Notes under the pieces: generated by a model | Told to the model about the DNA's origin: nothing | Databases searched by the model: none | Seen by the model: only the letters and a program-made list of their open reading frames with translations | Shown here: in pieces, positions 48,113 to 56,208 of the stretch | Layout: every line of letters starts with the position of its first letter | Numbering within the stretch: position 1 is the stretch's first letter | NCBI RefSeq assembly: GCF_900090205.1 | Contig: NZ_LT607802.1 | Coordinates: 2,098,554 to 2,162,553, forward strand | DNA length: 64,000 nt | From: Vogesella sp. LIG4 | Lineage (GTDB): Bacteria > Pseudomonadota > Gammaproteobacteria > Burkholderiales > Chromobacteriaceae | Direction: 5' to 3' | Position numbers and translations under genes: made by a program

Positions 48113-49606
48113 TTACAGGCTGGGGAAGGCGAATTGCGACGCCTCGTGGCTGGCGCGTTGCGGCCAACGTTGGGTGATGGCCTTGCGGCGGGTGTAGAAG
48201 CGCACGCCGTCCGGGCCGTAGGCATGCAGGTCGCCGAACAGCGAACGCTTCCAGCCGCCAAAGCTGTGGTAGGCCACCGGTACCGGCAGCGGCACGTTGA
48301 TGCCCACCATGCCCACTTCGATCTCGTCGGCGAACAGGCGCGCGGACTCACCGTCGCGGGTGAAGATGCAGGTGCCGTTGCCGTATTCGTGGGCGTTGAT
48401 CAGCGCGATGGCGTCTTCCAGGCTGTTCACGCGTACCACGCACAGCACCGGGCCGAAGATCTCTTCCTTGTAGATGCGCATGTCCGGGGTAACGCGGTCG
48501 AACAGGGTGCCGCCCACGAAGTAGCCATTGTCGTGGCCGGCGACGCGGTAGCCGCGGCCATCCACCACCAGGCTGGCACCGGCGGCCACGCCGTCGTCGA
48601 TGTAGCCCACCACCTTGTCGCGGGCGGCGGCGGTAACCAGCGGGCCCATGTCCAGGCCGCAGCTGGTGCCGGCGCCGATCTTCAGCGCCTTGATTTGCGG
48701 TTCCAGCTTGGCGATCAGCGCATCGGCCACCTGGTCACCCACGCACACCGCTACCGAAATGGCCATGCAGCGCTCGCCGCAGGAGCCGTAGGCGGCGCCC
48801 ATCAGCGCGTTCACCGCGTTGTCCAGGTCGGCATCCGGCATCAGCACGGCGTGGTTCTTGGCGCCGCCCAGTGCCTGCACGCGCTTGCCGCGCTTGGTAC
48901 CTTCGGCATAGATGTACTCGGCAATCGGGGTGGAGCCGACAAAGCTCAGCGCCTTCACTTCCGGCGCCTCGATCAGCGCATCCACCGCTTCCTTGTCGCC
49001 GTGCACCACGTTCAGCACGCCCTTGGGCAGGCCGGCCTCATGCAGCAGCTGGGCGATCAGCAGGGTGGAGCTGGGGTCGCGCTCGGACGGCTTGAGGATG
49101 AAGCAGTTGCCGCAGGCGATGGCCAGCGGGTACATCCACAGCGGCACCATGGCCGGGAAGTTGAACGGGGTGATGCCGGCCACCACGCCCAGCGGCTGGA
49201 AGTCGCTCCAGGCATCGATATTGGGGCCGACGTTGCGGTTGTATTCGCCCTTGAGGATTTCCGGTGCGCCGCAGGCGTATTCCACGTTCTCGATACCGCG
49301 CTGCAGCTCGCCGGCGGCATCCTCGATGGTCTTGCCGTGTTCCTGGCTGATGAGCTGGACGATGCGTTCCTTGTTCTGCTCCAGCAGCTGCTTGAAGCGG
49401 AACATCACCTGCGCGCGCTTGGCCGGCGGGGTGTTGCGCCAAGCCGGGAAGGCGGCCTTGGCGGCCGCAACGGCCTGCTGCACGGTGGCTACGTCAGCCA
49501 GGGCAACCTGGCCGATGGTGTCGCCGGTGGACGGGTTGAATACCGGGGCGTGGCGGCTGCCGCCAGCGGTGAGTTCGCCGTTGATCAGGTGGTTTACGGT
49601 AGTCAT
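48113..49606 (-). CDS. mmsA: CoA-acylating methylmalonate-semialdehyde dehydrogenase
   Basis: A 497-residue aldehyde dehydrogenase of the MmsA type. The catalytic cysteine is Cys280 in CGERCMAIS. The family motif [23 protein letters not shown] and the C-terminal [16 protein letters not shown] are MmsA hallmarks. It converts methylmalonate- or malonate-semialdehyde with CoA to propionyl- or acetyl-CoA. The aminotransferase 66 bp upstream would supply malonate semialdehyde from beta-alanine, making a beta-alanine degradation pair. Confidence 0.94.
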   Translation of the reverse strand: MTTVNHLINGELTAGGSRHAPVFNPSTGDTIGQVALADVATVQQAVAAAKAAFPAWRNTPPAKRAQVMFRFKQLLEQNKERIVQLISQEHGKTIEDAAGELQRGIENVEYACGAPEILKGEYNRNVGPNIDAWSDFQPLGVVAGITPFNFPAMVPLWMYPLAIACGNCFILKPSERDPSSTLLIAQLLHEAGLPKGVLNVVHGDKEAVDALIEAPEVKALSFVGSTPIAEYIYAEGTKRGKRVQALGGAKNHAVLMPDADLDNAVNALMGAAYGSCGERCMAISVAVCVGDQVADALIAKLEPQIKALKIGAGTSCGLDMGPLVTAAARDKVVGYIDDGVAAGASLVVDGRGYRVAGHDNGYFVGGTLFDRVTPDMRIYKEEIFGPVLCVVRVNSLEDAIALINAHEYGNGTCIFTRDGESARLFADEIEVGMVGINVPLPVPVAYHSFGGWKRSLFGDLHAYGPDGVRFYTRRKAITQRWPQRASHEASQFAFPSL

Positions 49607-49672
49607 GTGTGGTGCTCTCTTTATCTGGTAATCAGGTTGGCCGCATACGCTTGGGTAGGTGGCACGTGTTAT

Positions 49673-51013
49673 TTAGGCAGTCTGGTTCAGCACATCGCCC
49701 ACGGCGTTAAACAGCGTATCCAGCTGCTGCGCGGTGGTGTTGAAGGTCGGCCCGAACTGCAGCGTGTCGCCGCCGAAGCGTACGTAGAAACCGGCCTGCC
49801 ACAGCTTGATGCCGGCCTCGTACGGGCGGATGGCGGCGTCGCCATCGCGTGCGGCCAACTGTATGGCGCCGGCCAGCCCGCAGTTGCGGATGTCCAGCAC
49901 GTGGCGGGCACCCTTGAGACCGTGCAGCTTTTCTTCGAATACCGGCGCCAGCGCGGCGGACTGCTCGATCAGCTGGTCGCGCTGCAGCAGCTCCAGGGTG
50001 GCCAGGCCGGCGGCGCAGGCTACCGGGTGGCCGGAGTAGGTGTAGCCGTGGGTGAATTCGATCATGTGCTCGGGCGTGCCCTGCTGCATGAAGGTGTTGT
50101 AGATCTCGCTGGAGGCCACCACCGCGCCCAGCGGAATCGCGCCGTTGGTTACCTGCTTGGCGGTGTTGATGATGTCCGGAGTGACGCCGAAGTACTCGGC
50201 GCCGGTCCACTTGCCCATGCGGCCGAAGGCGGTGATCACCTCATCGAAAATCAGCAGGATGCCGTGCTGGCTGCAGATCTCGCGCAGGCGCTGCAGGTAG
50301 CCCTGCGGCGGCACGATCACGCCGGCGGAACCGGACATCGGCTCCACGATCACCGCGGCGATGTTGGAGGCGTCGTGCAGCTCGATCAGCTTCAGCAGCT
50401 CGTTGGCCAGCTCCACGCCGCCGGTCTCGGCCATGCCCTTGGTGAAGGCCATGCCCGGCTGCAGGGTGTGCGGCAGGTGGTCGGCATCCATCAGCTGGCC
50501 GTACATCTTGCGGTTGCCGCCGATGCCGCCCAGTGCGGTGCCGGCGATGTTCACGCCGTGGTAGCCGCGGGCGCGGCCGATGAAGCGGGTCTTGCTCGGC
50601 TGGCCCTTCAGGCGCCAGTAGGCCTTGGCCATCTTCACCGCGGTATCGGCACATTCGGAGCCGGAGCCGGTGAACAGCACATGGTTCAGGCCGTCCGGCA
50701 TCACGCCGGCAATCTTGTCGGCCAGGCGGAAGGCCAGCGGGTGGCCGTACTGGAAGCCAGGGGCGTAGTCCAGGGTGCCGAGCTGGCGTGCCACCGCTTC
50801 CTGGATTTCCGGGCGGTTGTGGCCGGCGCCGCAGGTCCACAGGCCGGACAGGCTGTCGAAGATGCGACGACCCTTGTCATCAATGAAGTAGTTGCCGTCG
50901 GCACCCACGATGATGCGCGGATCACGCTTGAACGCGCGGTTGGCCGAGAACGGCATCCACTGTGCATCGAGATTCAGATCGCTGACGGCAAATTGGTCGT
51001 TGCTGTTGTTCAT
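49673..51013 (-). CDS. Omega-amino acid (beta-alanine):pyruvate aminotransferase
   Basis: A 446-residue class-III PLP aminotransferase. The PLP Schiff-base lysine is Lys286 (AKQVTNGAIPLGAV), and the upstream region has LIFDEVITAFGRMGKW and GSGSECADTAVKMA. Length and motifs match omega-amino acid:pyruvate aminotransferase (AptA/BauA-like). Beta-alanine (or another omega-amine) plus pyruvate gives malonate semialdehyde plus alanine, passed to MmsA downstream. It is divergent from a LysR gene at 51117. Confidence 0.9.
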   Translation of the reverse strand: MNNSNDQFAVSDLNLDAQWMPFSANRAFKRDPRIIVGADGNYFIDDKGRRIFDSLSGLWTCGAGHNRPEIQEAVARQLGTLDYAPGFQYGHPLAFRLADKIAGVMPDGLNHVLFTGSGSECADTAVKMAKAYWRLKGQPSKTRFIGRARGYHGVNIAGTALGGIGGNRKMYGQLMDADHLPHTLQPGMAFTKGMAETGGVELANELLKLIELHDASNIAAVIVEPMSGSAGVIVPPQGYLQRLREICSQHGILLIFDEVITAFGRMGKWTGAEYFGVTPDIINTAKQVTNGAIPLGAVVASSEIYNTFMQQGTPEHMIEFTHGYTYSGHPVACAAGLATLELLQRDQLIEQSAALAPVFEEKLHGLKGARHVLDIRNCGLAGAIQLAARDGDAAIRPYEAGIKLWQAGFYVRFGGDTLQFGPTFNTTAQQLDTLFNAVGDVLNQTA

Positions 51014-51116
51014 GACGTGGCCCCTGTGAGCGCTGTGTTGATGGTGCTAGCTTGCAATAGAACTGTAGGTGAGTTAAATCACATCTTTCTCACGTTAAGT
51101 TGAGTATTTGTTAAAC
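51014..51116. promoter_or_regulatory. Divergent promoter region between aminotransferase operon and LysR gene
   Basis: 103 bp, AT-richer than the genes around it. TTAAATCACATC and TTAAGTTGAGTATTTG are visible; T-N11-A pairs typical of LysR boxes can be found but none is compelling by eye. Regulation of mmsA and the aminotransferase by the LysR is inferred from the arrangement. Confidence 0.4.
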
Positions 51117-52040
51117 ATGAGCAAGAAGGCATCCCTGAGCCAGGTCAGCGACTTCGATATCCGCCTGCTGCGCCTGTTCAAGACCGTGGCGGAGTGCGGT
51201 GGTTTCTCGGCGGCGGAAAGTGTGCTGGGCATCAGCCGATCGGCGATCAGCCTGCACATGGGCGATCTGGAAAAGCGCCTCGGCATCCGCTTGTGCCAGC
51301 GCGGCCGCGCCGGTTTTGCGCTCACCGACGAGGGGCGCGAGGTGCTGCACGCCAGCCAGACCATGCTGGCGGCCATCGAGGCGTTCCGCAGCCAGGTGAA
51401 CCAGCTGCACCAGCAGCTGCGCGGCGAACTGAACATCGGCATCGTCAACAGCCTGGTGACCCAGTCGCGCATGCGCATCACCCAGGCGCTGAGTGCGCTG
51501 AGCGAGCAGGGGCCGGGGGTACGCATCAATATCGGCATGATGACGCCCAGCGATATCGAGCTGGGGGTGCTGGACGGCCAGCTGCACGTGGGCGTGGTGC
51601 CGCTGGTCAGCCCGCTGGCCGGGCTGGACTACATCCCGCTGTACGACGAGCATTCGCTGCTGTACTGCAGCCAGGGCCACCCCTTGTTCTGGCGTGCCGA
51701 TGCCGATATCAGCGATGCCGACATCGCCGCCGCTCCGGCCGTGTTGCCGGGCTTTCGCCTGCCGCCGGAGGCGCAGCAGAGCCACCAGATGCTTAACGGC
51801 AGCGCCACTGCCAGCGACCGCGAAGGCATCGCCTTCCTGATCCTTACCGGGCGCTACATCGGCTACCTGCCGGACCACTTCGCCGCCAGCTGGGTGGCGC
51901 AGGGCAAGCTACGCGCCATCCGCCCGGCCGAGCTGCACTACCAGGTGCCGCTGACGGTAGCCACGCGCAAGGGGCGGCGACCCAACTTGGTGCTGGAGAA
52001 GTTTCTGCAGACGCTGGCGGATACGCAGGACAGTGTGTAA
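51117..52040 (+). CDS. LysR-family regulator of the beta-alanine/omega-amine genes
   Basis: A 307-residue LysR regulator; HTH about residues 15-70 (FKTVAECGGFSAAESVLGIS then SLHMGDLEKRLG). The N-terminus resembles the LysR at 57390-58289 (shared patterns RLL/LLR, CGGFSAA, GIR/GVTLCxRGRxGF), so the two are likely related. Start is ATG 51117; the upstream TTG at 51108 is less likely. A TTGGCCGCA copy follows the stop (52044). Confidence 0.9.
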   Translation: MSKKASLSQVSDFDIRLLRLFKTVAECGGFSAAESVLGISRSAISLHMGDLEKRLGIRLCQRGRAGFALTDEGREVLHASQTMLAAIEAFRSQVNQLHQQLRGELNIGIVNSLVTQSRMRITQALSALSEQGPGVRINIGMMTPSDIELGVLDGQLHVGVVPLVSPLAGLDYIPLYDEHSLLYCSQGHPLFWRADADISDADIAAAPAVLPGFRLPPEAQQSHQMLNGSATASDREGIAFLILTGRYIGYLPDHFAASWVAQGKLRAIRPAELHYQVPLTVATRKGRRPNLVLEKFLQTLADTQDSV

Positions 52041-52421
52041 GGGTTGGCCGCAAGGGGAGGCGGTGAAAGAGGGCGGGCCAGTATGAAGGCGGTAACGCAA
52101 TGCACGGCTAAATGATGTGCAGAATATCTCTCCGGAATTTGCACAGCAGGGTACTGGACATCGACAAGACCCAGGAGCTCCGTGATGCCGCTACCGGGTT
52201 TTCGCTTACAGCAGGAAGTAATGGAAATAACACGTGCCGGCTAGGTCATCGGCAATATGCATCAGCTGTCTGGCAAGCTGAACAGGGTGGTAGAACGCTT
52301 CAAAACCAGATTTGCGCAACCAGGTTTGGTATTTGCGCCATGAACTGTGGCCCGGTTATCAGCCGGGCCACGGTTTTGTGCGGGTATTATTCATCTCGGG
52401 CCGGCCGGCCTGGCTGGCGGG
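52041..52421. other. Intergenic region between LysR gene and pilV-like gene
   Basis: 381 bp with no gene I can support. It contains TTGGCCGCA (52044-52052), and a hairpin at 52347-52371 (GTGGCCCGG and CCGGGCCAC) positioned after the pilV-like stop on the minus strand, followed on the plus strand by GGTTTT. The rest is unassigned. Confidence 0.5.
52347..52371 (-). terminator. Candidate terminator for the minor-pilin operon
   Basis: A 9-bp stem GTGGCCCGG/CCGGGCCAC 50 bp after the pilV-like stop. On the plus strand it carries a short T-tail (GGTTTT), so it may work in both directions. Confidence 0.55.
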
Positions 52422-52769
52422 CTATAGATTGGTCTGTATGACTGCATTGTTACTGCTGCCGGTGGAATCCACCCAGGTGACGGTGACTACCGGCAGGGTA
52501 GCTGTCGTACAGGCAATATTCAGCGTATAGGATGTTGAGCCCTGGTAAGGAGTGGTCGGACCAACGGAGCCGGCGCTACAGCTGCCGGTGTCGCGCATCT
52601 GCTCGATCTGGTTGCGGGCCAGGGCCATGGCTTCCACCCGCTCCCTGGATACCTGCGTGGCCTTGTTCAGGCTCAACTGCAGCTTGGTCACTCCCAATAG
52701 CCCCACGCTCAGAATGACCAATGAAATCAGGGATTCGATCAGGCTCAAACCGGTTTGTTGTCTGCGCAT
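52422..52769 (-). CDS. PilV-like type IV minor pilin
   Basis: A 115-residue prepilin. The leader MRRQQTG is followed by LSLIESLISLVILSVGLLGV, a class-III signal ending at Gly with Glu at position +5 of the mature protein (LIES). PilV proteins have this short N-terminus and a small globular C-domain. It is the last gene of the pilin operon, 10 bp beyond the PilX-like stop. Two Cys occur in the C-domain (GSC and IAC). Confidence 0.85.
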   Translation of the reverse strand: MRRQQTGLSLIESLISLVILSVGLLGVTKLQLSLNKATQVSRERVEAMALARNQIEQMRDTGSCSAGSVGPTTPYQGSTSYTLNIACTTATLPVVTVTWVDSTGSSNNAVIQTNL

Positions 52770-52778
52770 GGCGGCTCC

Positions 52779-54290
52779 CTAGTTCATGTCGGACCAGCCG
52801 CTGGTGCTGGTGGTCAGGGTATTGGTACCGGGGGTGCCCAACTGGAATTTGTTTACCGCGCCGGTATCCTTGACGATGTTGATACCGCCGGTAGTCGAAT
52901 AGTTGCCCGAGGTAATGGCTGCACCCTCGATTAGCGCATTGCCACCGCCACTATTGTCCCAGGTGCCCAGCACTTCAATAACTACCTGGGTTTGCGGGTT
53001 GGTAATCTGATCGCCGACATCGACACTGATGTTGTAATTACAAGTAGAGGTGTCATTTACCTTGGACTGGTTGGTCGTGGTATAGGATGGGGTGCATTTG
53101 CTGCTGGCGTTCAGGCAGGCCTGTACCGTACACCATTGGGTTGTTGTGGTCGGGGCAAAGGACACACTACTCCAAGTAAACGTTTTATTGTTGCCGTTGC
53201 CTGATGTGGCCGTAATATAACTGGTGCCGGTACAGTTGCAGGTAGTGGTACCACTAACATTGGTTACCGTGTATGAAACGTCAGGAACATCGACATACAC
53301 CACGCCATATATCTTGGAGGTGCCGTTGATTTGCACTGAGCCGCCATTCATCACAAAAATCAGCACCGGGTCGCTGACACTGCCAAGCGTTACATTGGAG
53401 TTGATCTTCATCCCCCCCTGGGTCAGCCACATGATACGTTTGCCGGCAGTATACTGGGCGCTAAGATCCGCATTATTGCATCCGCTGCCGCAAACATAGC
53501 CATCACTGCGACTTTGAATGGTCGTCAGCACTTCCGGCTTGCACAGGGCCGCTTGCTGGGCAAGGGCAACCGAGGTAACAGTAGTCAGAGCCTGAAGCGC
53601 TTTGTAGCCAGTAACAGTGGTGGGGCACAAGCCACCAAAATAATTCATGAAAAACTCATCGGACGTCCATTTGATTTTTGACCCATTAGCAGCCTGCAGA
53701 TAAGTCGATACACCATTTACAATATTCTTCTGGTAAAAGTCGGAACTATCCTGGGTGCCTACAGAACCACTGCCTGAAGTGGAAATACTGCCACCGGATT
53801 TCGCCGAATCAATATTGGCATTGCCACCGATGGAAATATTACCGAGTGCAGTCAATGCATCGGTTATTGGTGTGCTGATGAGTGGGGGAGTGGCGGGCGT
53901 ATAGTTGTAAGTAAGCCGCTGGCTGACAGTGCGGGTGGCGCCGCTTGGGTCCACTCCTACGCTTTTTACGTAAGGGAACTTCAGGGTGTCGGTCTCAGCA
54001 CAATTACTGTCTACGGCGTTGCAGAAGTAAGATGTGTATTTGCTGTTGCTGGTCAGCGTGGTATTGGTCAACTTGGTGCTGGGATTGGCTGCCAATGAGG
54101 CGGAAAGTGTTGACAGCATGGTTCGCACACCCTGTTCCGCATTTTCAAAGGCAGCTTCGGTGCGATAGATATTGTTCGCCGACTTTATTTCCAGGTTGGC
54201 GCTCTTGGAGCCGATGATCACGTTCAGGGTAACCAGGAGCACCATGATCAGCGACACAATAAGGGTCGTAAAACCTTGCTGTTGTTTCAT
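52779..54290 (-). CDS. PilX-like minor pilin with large C-terminal domain
   Basis: A 503-residue prepilin-like protein. The leader MKQQQGF then TTLIVSLIMVLLVTLNVIIG matches PilX N-termini (no Glu5; PilX often lacks it). It is far longer than usual PilX proteins (about 160-200 residues). The remainder is Ser/Thr/Asn-rich with at least twelve Cys in pairs (VCGSGC, TCNC, WCTVQAC), suggesting a disulfide-stabilised surface domain or adhesin. No PilY1 gene is in this cluster. I start at ATG 54290; an ATG at 54302 would add MGIS. The gene follows the PilW-like stop. Confidence 0.82.
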   Translation of the reverse strand: MKQQQGFTTLIVSLIMVLLVTLNVIIGSKSANLEIKSANNIYRTEAAFENAEQGVRTMLSTLSASLAANPSTKLTNTTLTSNSKYTSYFCNAVDSNCAETDTLKFPYVKSVGVDPSGATRTVSQRLTYNYTPATPPLISTPITDALTALGNISIGGNANIDSAKSGGSISTSGSGSVGTQDSSDFYQKNIVNGVSTYLQAANGSKIKWTSDEFFMNYFGGLCPTTVTGYKALQALTTVTSVALAQQAALCKPEVLTTIQSRSDGYVCGSGCNNADLSAQYTAGKRIMWLTQGGMKINSNVTLGSVSDPVLIFVMNGGSVQINGTSKIYGVVYVDVPDVSYTVTNVSGTTTCNCTGTSYITATSGNGNNKTFTWSSVSFAPTTTTQWCTVQACLNASSKCTPSYTTTNQSKVNDTSTCNYNISVDVGDQITNPQTQVVIEVLGTWDNSGGGNALIEGAAITSGNYSTTGGINIVKDTGAVNKFQLGTPGTNTLTTSTSGWSDMN

Positions 54291-54301
54291 GCTTATTCCC
54301 A

Positions 54302-54874
54302 TCAGTTCCGTACCCGCACATAGCTGCTCATATTGCGGCTCACTGTGCCCCCGCTTGGGGTCGTCATGTTTACGGCATCGGCCTGGATATTGATGTTTAC
54401 CAGCGAGGTACCGCTTGCAGTAAACGTCAGTGCAGTAACTTTTATCTGAGTCGGGTCGGTAATGGCTTTCCAGCTGGTAGTGGTGCTGCAATTGCCATTG
54501 CTGTTGTTGTTCCAGTAGTAAATGGTGTTGCTGGCTAATTGATAACCGTAAAATACTTCGTTGACTGCGGAAACTCCGCCGGCAGCAGGAGTAGAGTGGG
54601 AAAAGGTAATGCAGCTGGTTTGAGGGTAGTAGTATTTGCCATTACTTTGTGCCGTGAGTGTCACGCTGGGGTTGGCGTAGCCGGCGCGGCGTATTTCGGT
54701 AACCATTTCATTGGACAGGATTTGCAGCGTTTGCTCGAAACGCTGCATTTTGGCTCCTGAGACGTTGGCCGAAAGCGTGGTGAAATATATTTTCTCGGCA
54801 CCGAGAATCACGATCATGCCGATGGTCAGAGCGACCATGAGCTCGATAAGATTAAAGCCAGCATGTCGCTTCAT
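54302..54874 (-). CDS. PilW-like minor pilin
   Basis: A 190-residue prepilin: leader MKRHAG, then FNLIELMVALTIGMIVILGAE with Glu5 (LIEL). The C-domain fits PilW-type pseudopilins. It overlaps the upstream FimT-like gene by four bases. PilW-type proteins help initiate pilus assembly at the tip complex. Two Cys (TSC, GNC) could form a disulfide. Confidence 0.85.
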   Translation of the reverse strand: MKRHAGFNLIELMVALTIGMIVILGAEKIYFTTLSANVSGAKMQRFEQTLQILSNEMVTEIRRAGYANPSVTLTAQSNGKYYYPQTSCITFSHSTPAAGGVSAVNEVFYGYQLASNTIYYWNNNSNGNCSTTTSWKAITDPTQIKVTALTFTASGTSLVNINIQADAVNMTTPSGGTVSRNMSSYVRVRN

Positions 54875-55332
54875 GATATTTGGCCAATCGTAACAATGCC
54901 GATCAGATTCATATTGATACTCTGGCTGACGCTACCGTTGTTCAAGGTGAAGGTCACATCTTTGGGAGATGGAGAGCCATAAACACCATTGATATTGAAT
55001 GAGGTGATGCTGCTGGGAGTGGCTCCGGAGGTGTCTTTCATGCTGGCACTGACATCGGTGGTCAGCGGGTCGCTGCGCAGCTCGCAACCCGTCGCCGATA
55101 CCTTGCTCATGCACAGGTTCTGGCCCTGTACCGATACATAAATGGTGGTATTGCTGTTCAGCGCGCTTTCCTTGGCATAGCGCATGGTCTGTGCCACCAG
55201 GTCGGCATTCTTGCGTACCTTGCTGCGCTTGATCGAGGTGGCGAAGTTGGGCAGGGTGAAGGCCGCGAAAATGGCGATGATCAACATCACCACCATGGCT
55301 TCAAACAAGGTGAAGCCCTTTACCCGCGTCAT
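54871..55332 (-). CDS. GspH/FimT-like minor pilin
   Basis: A 153-residue prepilin: leader MTRVKG then FTLFEAMVVMLIIAIFAAFTLP with Glu5 (LFEA), followed by the NADLVAQTMRYAKESALNSNTTIYVS pattern of the GspH/FimT family. FimT-type pilins can bind DNA and contribute to natural transformation in some species. Start ATG 55332 overlaps the preceding pilin stop (ATGA). Confidence 0.88.
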   Translation of the reverse strand: MTRVKGFTLFEAMVVMLIIAIFAAFTLPNFATSIKRSKVRKNADLVAQTMRYAKESALNSNTTIYVSVQGQNLCMSKVSATGCELRSDPLTTDVSASMKDTSGATPSSITSFNINGVYGSPSPKDVTFTLNNGSVSQSINMNLIGIVTIGQIS

Positions 55333-55727
55333 TGCAGGCCCCAGCAACTGTCATTGCTGGATGGAAAACCATCCTGGTTGATGGTCAGGTTGTTGCAGCT
55401 GTCCTTGGCCTGGGCGGATGAGGCGTTGATCACTGCCAGGGCAGCGTAGGTGCTGCTGGTGGCAGTGGTGATGCTGATGGTGTAGTAGCCCTGTGGCGAC
55501 GAAGAAGTCAGGCCCAAGGAAGCTTGCGAGCTGCTGTAGGCGGTGTTGTTGCCGCGGTATTTTTCCTGCGCCAGTTGCACCGCAGTCAACGCATTCTTGG
55601 CGTCGATGCGGCGGCTTTTCTGGATGTACTGGCTATAAGCAGGGATGGCAATCGTGGCCAGGATGGCTGCCACGACCATGACTACCACCAGTTCAATCAG
55701 GGTAAAGCCTTGCTGTGTCTTGTGCAT
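55329..55727 (-). CDS. ComP/PilE-like type IV pilin
   Basis: A 132-residue prepilin: leader MHKTQQG, then FTLIELVVVMVVAAILATIAIPAYSQYIQKSRR with Glu5. The C-terminal half has SPQGYYTISI, an internal Cys (DSC) and a final Cys (DSCW), the disulfide-bounded ending of the betaproteobacterial PilE/ComP group. ComP is the DNA-uptake-sequence receptor in Neisseria, which links to the motif enrichment described below. As first gene of the operon it has a candidate promoter at 55845-55873. I judge it PilE/ComP-family; ComP identity itself is an inference. Confidence 0.85.
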   Translation of the reverse strand: MHKTQQGFTLIELVVVMVVAAILATIAIPAYSQYIQKSRRIDAKNALTAVQLAQEKYRGNNTAYSSSQASLGLTSSSPQGYYTISITTATSSTYAALAVINASSAQAKDSCNNLTINQDGFPSSNDSCWGLQ

Positions 55728-55844
55728 TATGGGTAACCGCCCGCTGGATTCAGGATGTCTGTGCACAGAGCAGTAACCGGGTGGTGTGAAAGCTGCGCTA
55801 TTCGCAATATTCCAAACAAAATTCAACCTGGCTATGCAATTGCA

Positions 55845-55873
55845 ATTATTGGTAAGCAGTTGACAATTGTAAA
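55845..55873 (-). promoter_or_regulatory. Candidate sigma-70 promoter of the pilin operon
   Basis: On the minus strand TTTACA (55873-55868) is separated by 17 bp from AATAAT (55850-55845), close to TTGACA/TATAAT. The start would lie about 110 bp before the first pilin ATG. Seen by eye only. Confidence 0.5.
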
Positions 55874-56116
55874 GAAATTGAGCGTTTGCTGCATGGGGGA
55901 AGTTGCAAGATTTTTCAGCTATGTATCAAAACAGCATCATTACTTCATCATGCAATGACACACGTGCTTGAAGAGCAGCCTTGCCAGGCTTGATTGTTGG
56001 CTGTGGGGCGATGGGATGGTTTGATGGATGCTTTCATCATGCAACCGAGCTGGCATGAAGATGTTATATTTTATCTATAAGTAAATATTGTAAATACGAC
56101 GATTGCTGAATACTGG

Positions 56117-56147
56117 GCAATGCCAAATGTTTCTCTTTTGGCATTGC
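56117..56147 (-). terminator. Hairpin after the degenerate HD-GYP gene
   Basis: Perfect 11-bp stem (GCAATGCCAAA and TTTGGCATTGC) 62 bp downstream of the minus-strand gene ending at 56209. Confidence 0.55.
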
Positions 56148-56208
56148 TTCCAGGAAGTTGCCACCAGCGCATTGCGGTCTGGTGGTACGCCAGGGGGCTG
56201 GGTTTGCA

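Larger units (their letters stand above)
55728..56208. other. Intergenic region upstream of the pilin operon
   Basis: 481 bp, distinctly AT-rich, with no gene I can support. Besides the candidate promoter at 55845-55873 it holds a perfect 11-bp hairpin GCAATGCCAAA...TTTGGCATTGC at 56117-56147, likely the terminator of the minus-strand gene at 56209. Several poly-A/T stretches around 55950-56100 are unassigned. Confidence 0.55.

Noticed and set aside
47924..51103. 1059-codon plus-strand frame over mmsA and the aminotransferase
   Set aside because: It is antisense to two clear enzymes and reads as a low-complexity Gln/His/Ala/Gly product, typical of a GC-rich shadow frame.
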